Source of the DNA: Pseudomonas sp. Root562
Lineage (GTDB): Bacteria; Pseudomonadota; Gammaproteobacteria; Pseudomonadales; Pseudomonadaceae
Reading direction: 5' to 3'
Assembly (NCBI RefSeq): GCF_001427125.1
Contig: NZ_LMGK01000004.1
Span: 118,212-182,211, forward strand
DNA length: 64,000 bases
Part shown: positions 56,967-64,000 of the stretch, in pieces
How positions within the stretch are numbered: the stretch's first letter is position 1
How the letters are laid out: every line of letters begins with the position of its first letter
Notes under the pieces: model-generated
The model's database searches: none
The model's input: the letters and a program-made list of their open reading frames with translations, nothing else
Told to the model about the DNA's origin: nothing
Made by a program: the position numbers and the translations under genes

Positions 56967-57785
56967 TTATTCGGCTCGGGCTCGGACATGGATCGCGGCG
57001 AACGGCTCATTCTGCACCAACTCGACCAAGGATTCCTTGACCAGTTCGAGGACGGCCATGAACGTCACGACAACCCCCAGGCGCCCTTCTTCAGCGGTGA
57101 ACAGCTCGACGAACGGCACGAAACCGCCGCCTTTGAGCCGTTCCAGTACATCGCTCATGCGTTCGCGGGTCGACAGTGCCTCGCGGCTGACCTGATGGCT
57201 TTCGAACATGTCGCCGCGGCGTAACACTTCCGCCATCGACATCAACAACTCTGACAAGCGCACATCCGGCAACAACTTGCGCGCCCGTGCCTCCGGGGCG
57301 TCGAGCTTGGGCACCAGCACATCGCGACCCACACGACTCAGGCCGTCGATGCCTTCGGCCGCAGCCTTGAAACGCTCGTACTCCTGCAAGCGGCGGATCA
57401 GTTCGGCACGCGGATCCTCTTCCTCTTCCTCGACGGTTTCGGCCCGCGGCAGCAGCATTCGCGACTTGATCTCGGCCAGCATCGCGGCCATCACCAGATA
57501 TTCGGCGGCCAGTTCCAGGCGCACCGACTGCATCAGTTCGACATAACCCATGTACTGGCGGGTGATTTCCGCCACCGGGATGTCGAGGATGTTGATGTTC
57601 TGTTTGCGGATCAGGTACAGCAACAGGTCGAGCGGGCCTTCGAAGGCTTCGAGAAAGACTTCCAGCGCATCCGGCGGGATGTACAGATCCAGCGGCATTT
57701 CCATGACCGCCTGGCCATAGACCATGGCGAAGGGCAGCTCTTGCTGGGCTCCGGCCTGACTGTCGACGGGTTCTACTGCAGACAT
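56967..57785 (-). CDS. scpA: Chromosome segregation and condensation protein ScpA
   Basis: ScpA is the kleisin that bridges SMC heads. The 272-residue protein has the N-terminal SMC-neck binding part (LEVFLEAFEGPLDLLLYLIRKQNINILDIPVAEITRQY) and a C-terminal winged helix (FVPFVELFTAEEGRLGVVVTFMAVLELVKE). Acidic stretches (ETVEEEEEDPRAELIRRL) lie between. It starts one base away from the end of the YciO-like gene and precedes scpB. Confidence 0.95.
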   Translation of the reverse strand: MSAVEPVDSQAGAQQELPFAMVYGQAVMEMPLDLYIPPDALEVFLEAFEGPLDLLLYLIRKQNINILDIPVAEITRQYMGYVELMQSVRLELAAEYLVMAAMLAEIKSRMLLPRAETVEEEEEDPRAELIRRLQEYERFKAAAEGIDGLSRVGRDVLVPKLDAPEARARKLLPDVRLSELLMSMAEVLRRGDMFESHQVSREALSTRERMSDVLERLKGGGFVPFVELFTAEEGRLGVVVTFMAVLELVKESLVELVQNEPFAAIHVRARAE

Positions 57786-58415
57786 CTACGCCTCGGCCAT
57801 GAACGGCGTTGGATCGCCGCAACCGACGCGGATCACTTCCGGTTCGCCATCGGCGAGGTTGATCACCGTGGAGGCCTTGATTCCGCCGAAACCGCCGTCG
57901 ATGATCAGGTCGACCTGATGCTCGAGCAATTGGCGCATTTCATAAGGATCGAACATCGGATCGGTTTCACCGGGCATGATCAGGCTCACGCTCATCAGCG
58001 GCTCGCCGAGTTGGTCCAGCAACGCCAAGGCGATCGGATGGCTCGGCACCCGCAGGCCGATGGTGCGTTTTTTCGGGTGCAGCAACAGCCGCGGGACTTC
58101 ACGGGTGGCGTTGAGAATGAAGGTGTACGGCCCCGGCAGATGAGCCTTGAGAATGCGGAAAGTGCCGGTATCGATCTTGGCGAACAGGCCCAGTTGCGAC
58201 AGGTCGCTGCAGATCAATGCGAAGTTGTGCTTGTCGTCCAGGCCACGCAAACGGCGCACACGCTCCACGGCGACCTTGTCGCCGATCTGGCAACCGATGG
58301 CGTAGGAGGAGTCCGTGGGATAAATCACCACCCCGCCGCTACGGATGATCTCGACAGCCTGTTTGATCAGGCGCGCTTGCGGGTTTTCCGGATGAATCTG
58401 GAAAAATTGACTCAC
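57786..58415 (-). CDS. Sua5/YciO/YrdC-family protein, YciO-like
   Basis: This 209-residue protein belongs to the threonylcarbamoyl-AMP synthase superfamily. It shows YPTDSSYAIGC, KHNFALICSDLSQL and LRVPSHPIALALL, and most resembles E. coli YciO rather than TsaC. Whether it makes threonylcarbamoyl-AMP for tRNA t6A is uncertain for YciO types. I chose the GTG at 58415 (MSQFFQIHPENPQ), which matches YciO N-termini and has GAG nearby. An ATG at 58454 overlapping the PHP gene is the alternative. Confidence 0.9.
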   Translation of the reverse strand: MSQFFQIHPENPQARLIKQAVEIIRSGGVVIYPTDSSYAIGCQIGDKVAVERVRRLRGLDDKHNFALICSDLSQLGLFAKIDTGTFRILKAHLPGPYTFILNATREVPRLLLHPKKRTIGLRVPSHPIALALLDQLGEPLMSVSLIMPGETDPMFDPYEMRQLLEHQVDLIIDGGFGGIKASTVINLADGEPEVIRVGCGDPTPFMAEA

Positions 58416-58428
58416 ATTCTCTACCTGT

Positions 58429-59292
58429 TCAGACGGCGGCAATAACTGGGTCATGTTTGAATCGGCACCACAGGGGTGGCAGATCCTCCGGGAGCGGGCG
58501 GTACTCACCGATTTCCGACCACCCGCCCGGGCCATGGAAATCACTGCCGGCGCTGACCAGCAGACCGAACTCGCGAGCCAGGATGGCCAGACTGCCCACT
58601 TGCTCGGCGGGCTGATAGCCATTGACCACTTCGATCGCGTGGCCGCCTGCTTGAATATAGTCGGCAATCAGGCGACGACGCTTGCTGCGAGTGAACTCGT
58701 AATGCCAAGGATGGGCCAGACTGACCCAGGCCTTGGCCGCGCGCAGGGTTTCGACGGTGTCTTCAAGGGTCGGCCAGTGTTGCTTGACGTCGCCCAGCTT
58801 GCCGGCACCCAGCCATTTGCGGAACGCTTCGGCGCGATCCTTTACAAAACCTTCGCGGACCATCCAGTCGGCAAAATGCGGCCGGGCCGGAGCGTTGCCA
58901 CTGTCGCCCAGCTCCTGCTGGATCTGCCGGGCGCCTTCCAGCGCCCCCGGCATGCCTTTCAACGCCAGTTTGCGACTTATTTCTTCGGACCGTAGCCAGC
59001 GGCCATCGTGCAATTTGGCAATCGCCTCGACCAATGGCGCGGCATGGACATCGAAACCGTAGCCCAGCACATGAATGGTCGCCCCGCCCCAGGTGCAGGA
59101 CAATTCGATGCCATTGACCAGTTGCATTCCCAGCGCATCCGCCGCTTCGCGGGCCTCGGCGATGCCTTCAAGGGTATCGTGATCGGTCAAGGCCAGGACT
59201 CGCACGCCTTTCTCGAATGCACGCGCAACCAGTACCGCAGGCGCCAGGGCGCCATCGGAGGCCGTGCTATGGCAGTGCAAATCAACATTCAC
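58429..59292 (-). CDS. PHP-domain phosphoesterase, YciV/TrpH (RNase AM) type
   Basis: This 287-residue protein has the PHP metal motifs DLHCHSTASDG near the N-terminus and ALTDHDTLEG, then AHPWHYEFTRSKRR and SAGSDFHGPG. E. coli YciV/TrpH is a 5'-3' exonuclease acting on 3',5'-bisphosphates and RNA 5' ends, and the same role is likely. No ATG is available. GTG at 59292 (MNVDLHCHS) with GAGG 12 bases upstream fits homologues, and a TTG at 59310 is possible. The next gene is the yciO-like one, as in enterics. Confidence 0.9.
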   Translation of the reverse strand: MNVDLHCHSTASDGALAPAVLVARAFEKGVRVLALTDHDTLEGIAEAREAADALGMQLVNGIELSCTWGGATIHVLGYGFDVHAAPLVEAIAKLHDGRWLRSEEISRKLALKGMPGALEGARQIQQELGDSGNAPARPHFADWMVREGFVKDRAEAFRKWLGAGKLGDVKQHWPTLEDTVETLRAAKAWVSLAHPWHYEFTRSKRRRLIADYIQAGGHAIEVVNGYQPAEQVGSLAILAREFGLLVSAGSDFHGPGGWSEIGEYRPLPEDLPPLWCRFKHDPVIAAV

Positions 59293-59379
59293 AGGGCTTT
59301 GTAACCTCAAATCAGCTGGCGCTATCGCGCGCCCATATGTTTGTTATTATGCCGCCACATCCTGCTTCTGGCTGCCACT

Positions 59380-59976
59380 GTGAAACAATTCATCGATTTC
59401 ATCCCGCTCCTGCTGTTTTTCATCGTCTTCAAAATCGATCCACGGGTCGTCGACATCGCCGGCCATGAGGTAACTGTAGGCGGTATTTACAGCGCTACCG
59501 CGATGCTGATCATCAGTTCGCTGGTGGTCTACGGCGCGCTGTTCATCAAACAGCGCAAGCTGGAGAAGAGCCAGTGGCTGACCCTCGTCGCCTGTCTGGT
59601 CTTCGGCAGCCTGACCCTGGCCTTCCACAGCGAAACCTTCCTCAAATGGAAGGCGCCGGTGGTCAACTGGCTGTTCGCCCTGGGCTTCATCGGCAGCCAC
59701 TTCATCGGTGACCGCCTGCTGATCAAACGCATCATGGGCCACGCGCTGACGTTGCCGGAGCCTGTCTGGACGCGCCTGAACATCGCCTGGATCGTGTTTT
59801 TCCTGTTTTGCGGTGCCGCCAACCTGTTCGTCGCGTTCACCTTCCAGAGCTACTGGGTCGACTTCAAGGTCTTCGGCAGCCTGGGCATGACCTTGCTGTT
59901 CCTGATTGGCCAGGGCATCTACCTGTCCCGTCATCTGCACGACGCCGATACCCCATCGCCAAAAACCGAGGACTGA
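59380..59976 (+). CDS. yciB: Inner-membrane septation protein A (YciB)
   Basis: YciB is an inner-membrane protein linked to cell-envelope synthesis and division. The 198-residue protein has about five hydrophobic helices and the family N-terminus [18 protein letters not shown]. The C-terminal segments [11 protein letters not shown] and [20 protein letters not shown] also match the family. The start is GTG at 59380, since frames beginning earlier lack support. It is divergent from the PHP gene and is followed by yciI one base after its stop. Confidence 0.94.
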   Translation: MKQFIDFIPLLLFFIVFKIDPRVVDIAGHEVTVGGIYSATAMLIISSLVVYGALFIKQRKLEKSQWLTLVACLVFGSLTLAFHSETFLKWKAPVVNWLFALGFIGSHFIGDRLLIKRIMGHALTLPEPVWTRLNIAWIVFFLFCGAANLFVAFTFQSYWVDFKVFGSLGMTLLFLIGQGIYLSRHLHDADTPSPKTED

Positions 59977-59977
59977 C

Positions 59978-60277
59978 ATGCTTTACGCAATCATTGCCAC
60001 AGACGTCGCCAACTCCCTGGAAGCCCGCCTGGCCGCACGGCCTGCGCACCTTGAGCGTCTGCAAGTGCTCAAGGGTGAAGGTCGCATCGTTCTGGCCGGT
60101 CCACATCCGGCTGTCGACAGCAATGATCCGGGCGCAGCGGGTTTCACCGGCAGCCTGATCGTCGCCGAATTCGATTCGCTGAGCGCCGCACAAGCCTGGG
60201 CCGATGCCGATCCGTACATCGCCGCAGGCGTCTACGCCAGCGTTCTGGTCAAACCGTTCAAGCAAGTCCTGCCGTAA
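59978..60277 (+). CDS. yciI: YciI-family protein
   Basis: This 99-residue YCII-domain protein (ferredoxin-like fold) has the family's conserved histidine and aspartate neighbourhood ([25 protein letters not shown]) and [16 protein letters not shown]. Its function is unknown in most bacteria. The yciB-yciI linkage beside yciV-yciO mirrors the enteric yci region. GAGGA precedes the ATG, overlapping the end of yciB. Confidence 0.92.
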   Translation: MLYAIIATDVANSLEARLAARPAHLERLQVLKGEGRIVLAGPHPAVDSNDPGAAGFTGSLIVAEFDSLSAAQAWADADPYIAAGVYASVLVKPFKQVLP

Positions 60278-60387
60278 CGCCTCCCTCACGCGGTGAACCT
60301 TATCGGTTCATCGCGTTCTCAAGCGCTCATTATTCCCGTTTGCCGGCCGACAACTTCCCAATACTCGTATTGGAATCAGGAGTCGCG

Positions 60388-60801
60388 ATGCGCAAAGGTC
60401 CGTTGTGTCTGTTGTTGGTCACGTTGTCGATCATGGCCCCCGCCCACGGTGAGGAAAGCTCCGAGGGTGGCAATTCGACGCCTTTGTCCCTCAGCGCCGG
60501 CAGCCAGATCAACGAGTTGCAGCAACGCTTGAAAGAAAGCGAACGGCAACGGGAAGAGCTGAGCAAACAATTGCAGAATGCCGATGGCGAACGCGAAAGC
60601 GCCCAGCTGACCCGGTTGCGCCAGGAGAACCAGCGCCTGAAGCTGCAACTCAAGGAGGCCCAGGCCGGCAGTGCGTTGCCGCGTTTGCTGACCGATCAGC
60701 AACAGTGGTTCGTCATTGGCGCCGGGGTAGCGCTATTGGCCCTGCTCTGCGGTATCTTCGCCAGTGGTGCACGGCGAAAACGTCGACAATGGCTAAATTG
60801 A
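60388..60801 (+). CDS. Membrane-anchored coiled-coil protein of unknown function
   Basis: The 137-residue product has an N-terminal signal (MRKGPLCLLLVTLSIMAPAHG) and a Glu/Gln/Arg-rich coiled coil (about 40-92). A C-terminal membrane helix (about 108-127, FVIGAGVALLALLCGIFASG) is followed by basic residues. Such proteins are often mislabelled as translation initiation factor 2-like, and the layout recalls YgiM-type envelope proteins but without an SH3 domain. It precedes cpxR by seven bases, so it may be co-transcribed. Confidence 0.8.
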   Translation: MRKGPLCLLLVTLSIMAPAHGEESSEGGNSTPLSLSAGSQINELQQRLKESERQREELSKQLQNADGERESAQLTRLRQENQRLKLQLKEAQAGSALPRLLTDQQQWFVIGAGVALLALLCGIFASGARRKRRQWLN

Positions 60802-60808
60802 GTGAGTC

Positions 60809-61486
60809 ATGAGCGAACTGTTATTAATTGATGATGATCAGGAGCTGTGTGAGCTTCTGAGCAGTTGGCTGAGTCAGGAAGGCTTTCAGGTTCGCGCCTG
60901 CCACGATGGCCAGAGCGCCCGTCGTGCGCTGGCTGAAACCTCTCCGGCGGCCGTGGTTCTGGATGTGATGCTGCCGGACGGCAGCGGCCTGGAGCTGCTC
61001 AAGCAGTTACGCAGCGATCACCCGGATCTGCCGGTGCTGATGCTCTCGGCCCGCGGCGAACCCCTGGATCGCATCCTGGGTCTGGAACTGGGTGCCGATG
61101 ATTACCTGGCCAAACCGTGCGACCCGCGTGAGCTGACCGCCCGGCTGCGCGCCGTGTTGCGTCGCAGCCATCCGGCCGCGGTGTCCAGCCAATTGGAACT
61201 GGGCGACTTGTGTTTCAGCCCGGTACGCGGTGTGGTCAGCATCGATGAAAAGGAACTGACCCTGACGGTTTCCGAAAGCCGTCTGCTCGAAGCCCTGCTC
61301 AAGCAGCCCGGCGAGCCACTGGACAAACAGGAACTGGCGCAAATCGCCCTCGGCCGCAAGCTGACCCTGTATGACCGCAGCCTGGACATGCACGTCAGCA
61401 ACCTGCGCAAGAAAATCGGCCCGCACCCCGATGGGCGTCCGCGCATCGTGGCCCTGCGTAGCCGCGGCTATTACTACAGTCTCTGA
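60809..61486 (+). CDS. cpxR: Envelope-stress response regulator, CpxR-like
   Basis: This is an OmpR-family regulator of 225 residues. Its receiver has phospho-acceptor D52 (VLDVMLPDGSG) and the conserved Lys in YLAKPCDPREL. A C-terminal winged-helix DNA-binding domain follows (about 130-225, LTVSESRLLEALLKQPGEPL .. DMHVSNLRKKIGPH). The linked CpxP/Spy-type gene and CpxA-type kinase support the Cpx assignment. A candidate CpxR box precedes the cpxP-like gene. Confidence 0.9.
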   Translation: MSELLLIDDDQELCELLSSWLSQEGFQVRACHDGQSARRALAETSPAAVVLDVMLPDGSGLELLKQLRSDHPDLPVLMLSARGEPLDRILGLELGADDYLAKPCDPRELTARLRAVLRRSHPAAVSSQLELGDLCFSPVRGVVSIDEKELTLTVSESRLLEALLKQPGEPLDKQELAQIALGRKLTLYDRSLDMHVSNLRKKIGPHPDGRPRIVALRSRGYYYSL

Positions 61487-61501
61487 ACCCAACCCGATTG
61501 A

Positions 61502-61586
61502 CTGTGGGAGCTGGCTTGCCTGCTATGGGCCTTGAGCCATGCGTCGAAAACAATGACGCCATCGCTGGCAACCGGTTCCCACAGGG
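61502..61586. repeat. Degenerate REPIN-like repeat between cpxR and cpxP-like gene
   Basis: The left arm CTGTGGGAGCTGGCTTGCCT.. pairs imperfectly with ATCGCTGGCAACCGGTTCCC... The mismatches suggest an old copy. Confidence 0.7.
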
Positions 61587-61617
61587 TTTTGTTTTGTCAG
61601 GAAGGTAGAAAACCATC

Positions 61618-61633
61618 TTTACCCAAGCCTTAC
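61618..61633 (-). promoter_or_regulatory. Candidate CpxR box before the cpxP-like gene
   Basis: On the minus strand GTAAG-N6-GTAAA resembles the CpxR tandem site GTAAA-N(4-8)-GTAAA. It lies about 85 bases before the cpxP-like ATG. Confidence 0.5.
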
Positions 61634-61715
61634 ACTCCGCTGACTGCCGCTGACCTTGATCTGCGTAATCTGTACTCATCCGGAACGTACCGGGAATGAG
61701 ACAAGGAGATTCACC

Positions 61716-62165
61716 ATGCGCAAGACCCTAATCGCCCTGATGTTCGCTGCCGCCCTGCCCACCGTCGCCATGGCCATGCCTGAAGGTCACGGCACGATGG
61801 ATGGGCCGATGGATAGCCCGCGCCACGGCGGCCAGATGCACGGGATGCACGGTAAAGGCCCCTACAGCCAACTGGACCTGAGCCGCGAACAGCGTGAGCA
61901 GATCCGCAAGATCATGGGCGAGCAGATGCATGAGCGTAAGCAACTGGTCGACAAATACCTGGAGAAACTGTCGCCAGCCGACCAGAAAGCCATGAAGGAC
62001 GAAATGGCCGCCAACCACAAAAAAGCCGAGACCGATGTCCGCGCCTTGCTGAAACCGGATCAGCAGAAGAAATTCGACGAAATCCAGAAAAAGCAAGCTG
62101 AGCGTCGCGCCGAATGGGCTGAATTCAAGGCCTGGAAAGCGCAACAACCGCAAAAAGCGCAATAA
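61716..62165 (+). CDS. Periplasmic Spy/CpxP-family chaperone-like protein
   Basis: The 149-residue product has a Sec signal (MRKTLIALMFAAALPTVAMA), a His/Met/Gly-rich segment (GHGTMDGPMDSPRHGGQMHG) that may bind metal, and two LTxxQ-like repeats (LDLSREQREQIRKIM and LKPDQQKKFDEIQKK) in a charged helical body. CpxP proteins bind misfolded periplasmic proteins and inhibit CpxA. AAGGAG is well placed before the ATG. It lies between cpxR and cpxA. Confidence 0.9.
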   Translation: MRKTLIALMFAAALPTVAMAMPEGHGTMDGPMDSPRHGGQMHGMHGKGPYSQLDLSREQREQIRKIMGEQMHERKQLVDKYLEKLSPADQKAMKDEMAANHKKAETDVRALLKPDQQKKFDEIQKKQAERRAEWAEFKAWKAQQPQKAQ

Positions 62166-62177
62166 TGCGTTAACCCG

Positions 62178-62204
62178 GACCCAACGGCTGAACACCGTTG
62201 GGTC
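62178..62204. terminator. Hairpin after the cpxP-like gene
   Basis: A perfect ten-base stem (GACCCAACGG / CCGTTGGGTC) with a seven-base loop lies 13 bases after the stop. The T run is weak (TGATGTTATTG), so termination may be partial, allowing read-through to cpxA. Confidence 0.6.
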
Positions 62205-62222
62205 TGATGTTATTGATTTCCA

Positions 62223-62312
62223 TGTAGGAGTGAACCTGCTCGCGATAACGGAGTGTCAGTTGATACAACTATTGACTCACACACCGTTATCGCGAGCAGG
62301 CTCACTCCTACA
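62223..62312. repeat. REPIN-like inverted repeat before cpxA-like gene
   Basis: Arms of 29 bases (TGTAGGAGTGAACCTGCTCG.. / complement, one mismatch) enclose about 32 bases, ending 28 bases before the kinase start. Confidence 0.87.
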
Positions 62313-62340
62313 ATGATTCGTGTCTGGTTGAGGGCTTTCT

Positions 62341-63678
62341 GTGCGTTCATTGTTCTGGCGGATCCTGGCCAGCTTCTGGCTGGCCATTGCTCTGGTTGCA
62401 GGGCTTTCCATTCTGCTCGGGCACATGCTCAACCAGGACGCCTGGATCCTCAGCCGCCACCCGGGTCTCAACACCCTGGCGCAAGAGTGGACGCAAATAT
62501 ACGAATCTCAAGGTGAGGACGCAGCACAAGACCTCCTGCAGGAACGCAAGCGCCATTATCACATCGACGTTCAGGTGCTCAACGAAAGTGGCGACCCTGT
62601 GGTTCGCGGCACCTTCCCGCGCCGCGCGGCAGCCTTCGAAGCACGGCAGAACAACGATGACCGCCGCCTGCCCTGGCGTCGTCTGACCGACGAATACACC
62701 AGCGAAAAAACCGGCGATACCTACCTGCTGATCTACCGCATTCCCCATCCGGAACTCGATGCCTGGCACCGCGAAAGCCTGCTCTGGCCATTGAGTGCGC
62801 TAGGGATCGCGCTGGTGGTGCTGACCCTGTTCAGCCTGTTCGTGACCCTCTCCATCACCCGCCCGCTCAGCCGTTTGCGCGGTGCCGTACATGATCTGGG
62901 GCAAACCACCTATCAGCAGAACAGCCTGGTCAAACTGGCCAATCGCCGCGATGAGTTCGGGGTGCTGGCCAACGACTTCAACCGCATGGGCGCACGCCTG
63001 CAAAGCCTGATCAGCAGTCAGCGGCAATTGCTGCGTGACGTGTCCCACGAATTGCGCTCCCCCCTCGCCCGCCTGCGCATAGCGCTGGCATTGGCCGAAC
63101 GGGCCACGCCTGAAGAACGGGAAAAGCTCTGGCCGCGCCTGACCCGTGAGTGCGACCGGCTCGAAGCACTGATCAGCGAGATTCTGGTATTGGCGCGAGT
63201 CGATGCCGATAACGCCAGCGCCGAAGAGGTGGATCTCAATGCGCTGCTCAATGCCTTGCAAAAAGATGCTCAACTGGGCTCACCTGACCAACTCGTGCAT
63301 CTGGAAGCCGAACCACAATTGAATCTCACCGGCTGGCCGACCATGATCGAGCGCGCCGTGGACAACCTGTTGCGCAACGCCCAGCGTTTCAATCCCCCAG
63401 GGGGGCTGCCGATTGAAATGCAGGCGCTACGTCATGGCGAGAAAATTGTCGTGACCGTGCGCGATCATGGGCCGGGGGTAAACACCGAACACTTGAATCA
63501 GCTCGGTGAGCCGTTCTATCGGGCACCCGGGCAGACAGCGCCCGGGCATGGCCTGGGTCTGGCCATCGCCCGGCGTGCGGCGGAGCGGCATGGCGGGAGC
63601 CTGGTGCTGGCCAATCATCCTGAGGGGGGATTCATTGCCAGCCTGGAATTTCCGCTGGTGCCAGGGGCCGTCGCCTAA
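62341..63678 (+). CDS. cpxA: Envelope-stress sensor histidine kinase, CpxA-like
   Basis: This 445-residue membrane kinase has helices at about 7-27 and 148-170 that flank a periplasmic sensor loop. A HAMP region follows (ITRPLSRLRGAVHDLGQ), then a phospho-acceptor H236 (DVSHELRSPLARL) and an HATPase with DNLLRNAQRFNPP, DHGPGV and GHGLGLAIARR. The start is GTG at 62341, where the membrane-targeting MRSLFWRILASFWL begins. It is separated from the cpxP-like gene by a hairpin and a REPIN-like repeat, so it may have its own weak expression. Confidence 0.92.
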   Translation: MRSLFWRILASFWLAIALVAGLSILLGHMLNQDAWILSRHPGLNTLAQEWTQIYESQGEDAAQDLLQERKRHYHIDVQVLNESGDPVVRGTFPRRAAAFEARQNNDDRRLPWRRLTDEYTSEKTGDTYLLIYRIPHPELDAWHRESLLWPLSALGIALVVLTLFSLFVTLSITRPLSRLRGAVHDLGQTTYQQNSLVKLANRRDEFGVLANDFNRMGARLQSLISSQRQLLRDVSHELRSPLARLRIALALAERATPEEREKLWPRLTRECDRLEALISEILVLARVDADNASAEEVDLNALLNALQKDAQLGSPDQLVHLEAEPQLNLTGWPTMIERAVDNLLRNAQRFNPPGGLPIEMQALRHGEKIVVTVRDHGPGVNTEHLNQLGEPFYRAPGQTAPGHGLGLAIARRAAERHGGSLVLANHPEGGFIASLEFPLVPGAVA

Positions 63679-63680
63679 GT

Positions 63681-64000
63681 GATGATCGTTCCTACGCTCT
63701 GCGTGGGAATGCCTCAAGTCACGCTCCGCGTTCCAATGGGACGCAGAGCGTCCCGGGCTGTATTCCCACGCAGAGCGTGGGAACGATCTTTACCCGGCTG
63801 GCCAGGCGCTGACGAATTCGGCCAGATCGACCTTGATGATCGTTCCCACGCTCTGCGTGGGAATGCCTCAAGTCACGCTCCGCGTTCCAATGGGACGCAG
63901 AGCGTCCCGGGCTGCATTGCCACGCAGAGCATGGGAACGATCTTTAACCGGCTGGCCAGGCGCTGACGAATTCGGCCAGATCGACCTTGATGATCGTTCC
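63681..64000. repeat. Tandem repeat, 154-bp period, built on a REP-like palindrome
   Basis: Two full units (63681-63834 and 63835-63988) and the start of a third (63989 to the window end) differ by only a few bases. Each unit has the CGTTCCCACGCTCTGCG-type palindrome pair, as at 45117-45217, plus about 50 bases ending GGCCAGATCGACCTT. Read on the minus strand, that tail encodes KVDLAEFVSAWPAG and a stop, as if the end of a gene beyond the window were duplicated with the REP. No complete gene lies here. Confidence 0.88.

Overview
The window is chromosomal DNA of a polarly flagellated Pseudomonas, most likely of the P. fluorescens group. The evidence is the high G+C content, a FleQ/FleSR/FleN/FlhF-type flagellar regulatory set, the phhR-phhABC cluster, and dense intergenic REP/REPIN-like palindromes. 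I see no prophage, integrase, CRISPR array, rRNA, tRNA or defence island.

Left arm (1-44908): a nearly continuous minus-strand flagellar and chemotaxis superlocus. In transcription order from high to low coordinates it holds flgFGHIJKL, a lone ketoacyl-ACP synthase III, fliC, flaG, fliD, fliS, fliT, fleQ, fleSR, fliEFGHIJ, an hsbA-hsbR-hptB partner-switch cassette, fliK, fliLMNOPQR-flhB, then flhA-flhF-fleN-fliA-cheYZAB-motC (motC cut by the window edge). Seven of the upstream gaps carry good promoter matches. Six are sigma-54 type (-24/-12), before flgF, fleS, fliE, fliK, fliL and flhA. Sigma-28 (FliA) type sites precede fliC and, newly proposed here, fliST. This reproduces the tiered Pseudomonas hierarchy in which FleQ and RpoN drive basal-body and export genes and FliA drives late genes. 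flgBCDE, flgM, flgA, motD and cheW are not in the window.

Middle (45341-53629): aromatic amino-acid catabolism. phhR faces away from phhA-phhB-phhC, with a TyrR/PhhR-type palindrome between them. Then come two tiny proteins, an MFS transporter, the ribosome-rescue factor arfB and the aromatic amino-acid permease aroP.

Right arm (54501-63678): housekeeping genes rluB, scpB, scpA, a YciO-type Sua5/YrdC protein and a YciV/TrpH-type PHP phosphoesterase on the minus strand. On the plus strand are yciB, yciI, a membrane-anchored coiled-coil protein, and an envelope-stress set in the order cpxR-cpxP-like-cpxA. The last 320 bases are a 154-bp-period tandem repeat built from a REP-like palindrome plus what looks like the 3' tail of a gene lying beyond the window.

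Most of the window is canonical. The least explained items are the four-copy acidic motif in the CheA linker, the isolated KAS III gene at the flagellin locus, the terminator-plus-FliA promoter that splits fliD from fliST, and the 154-bp tandem array.
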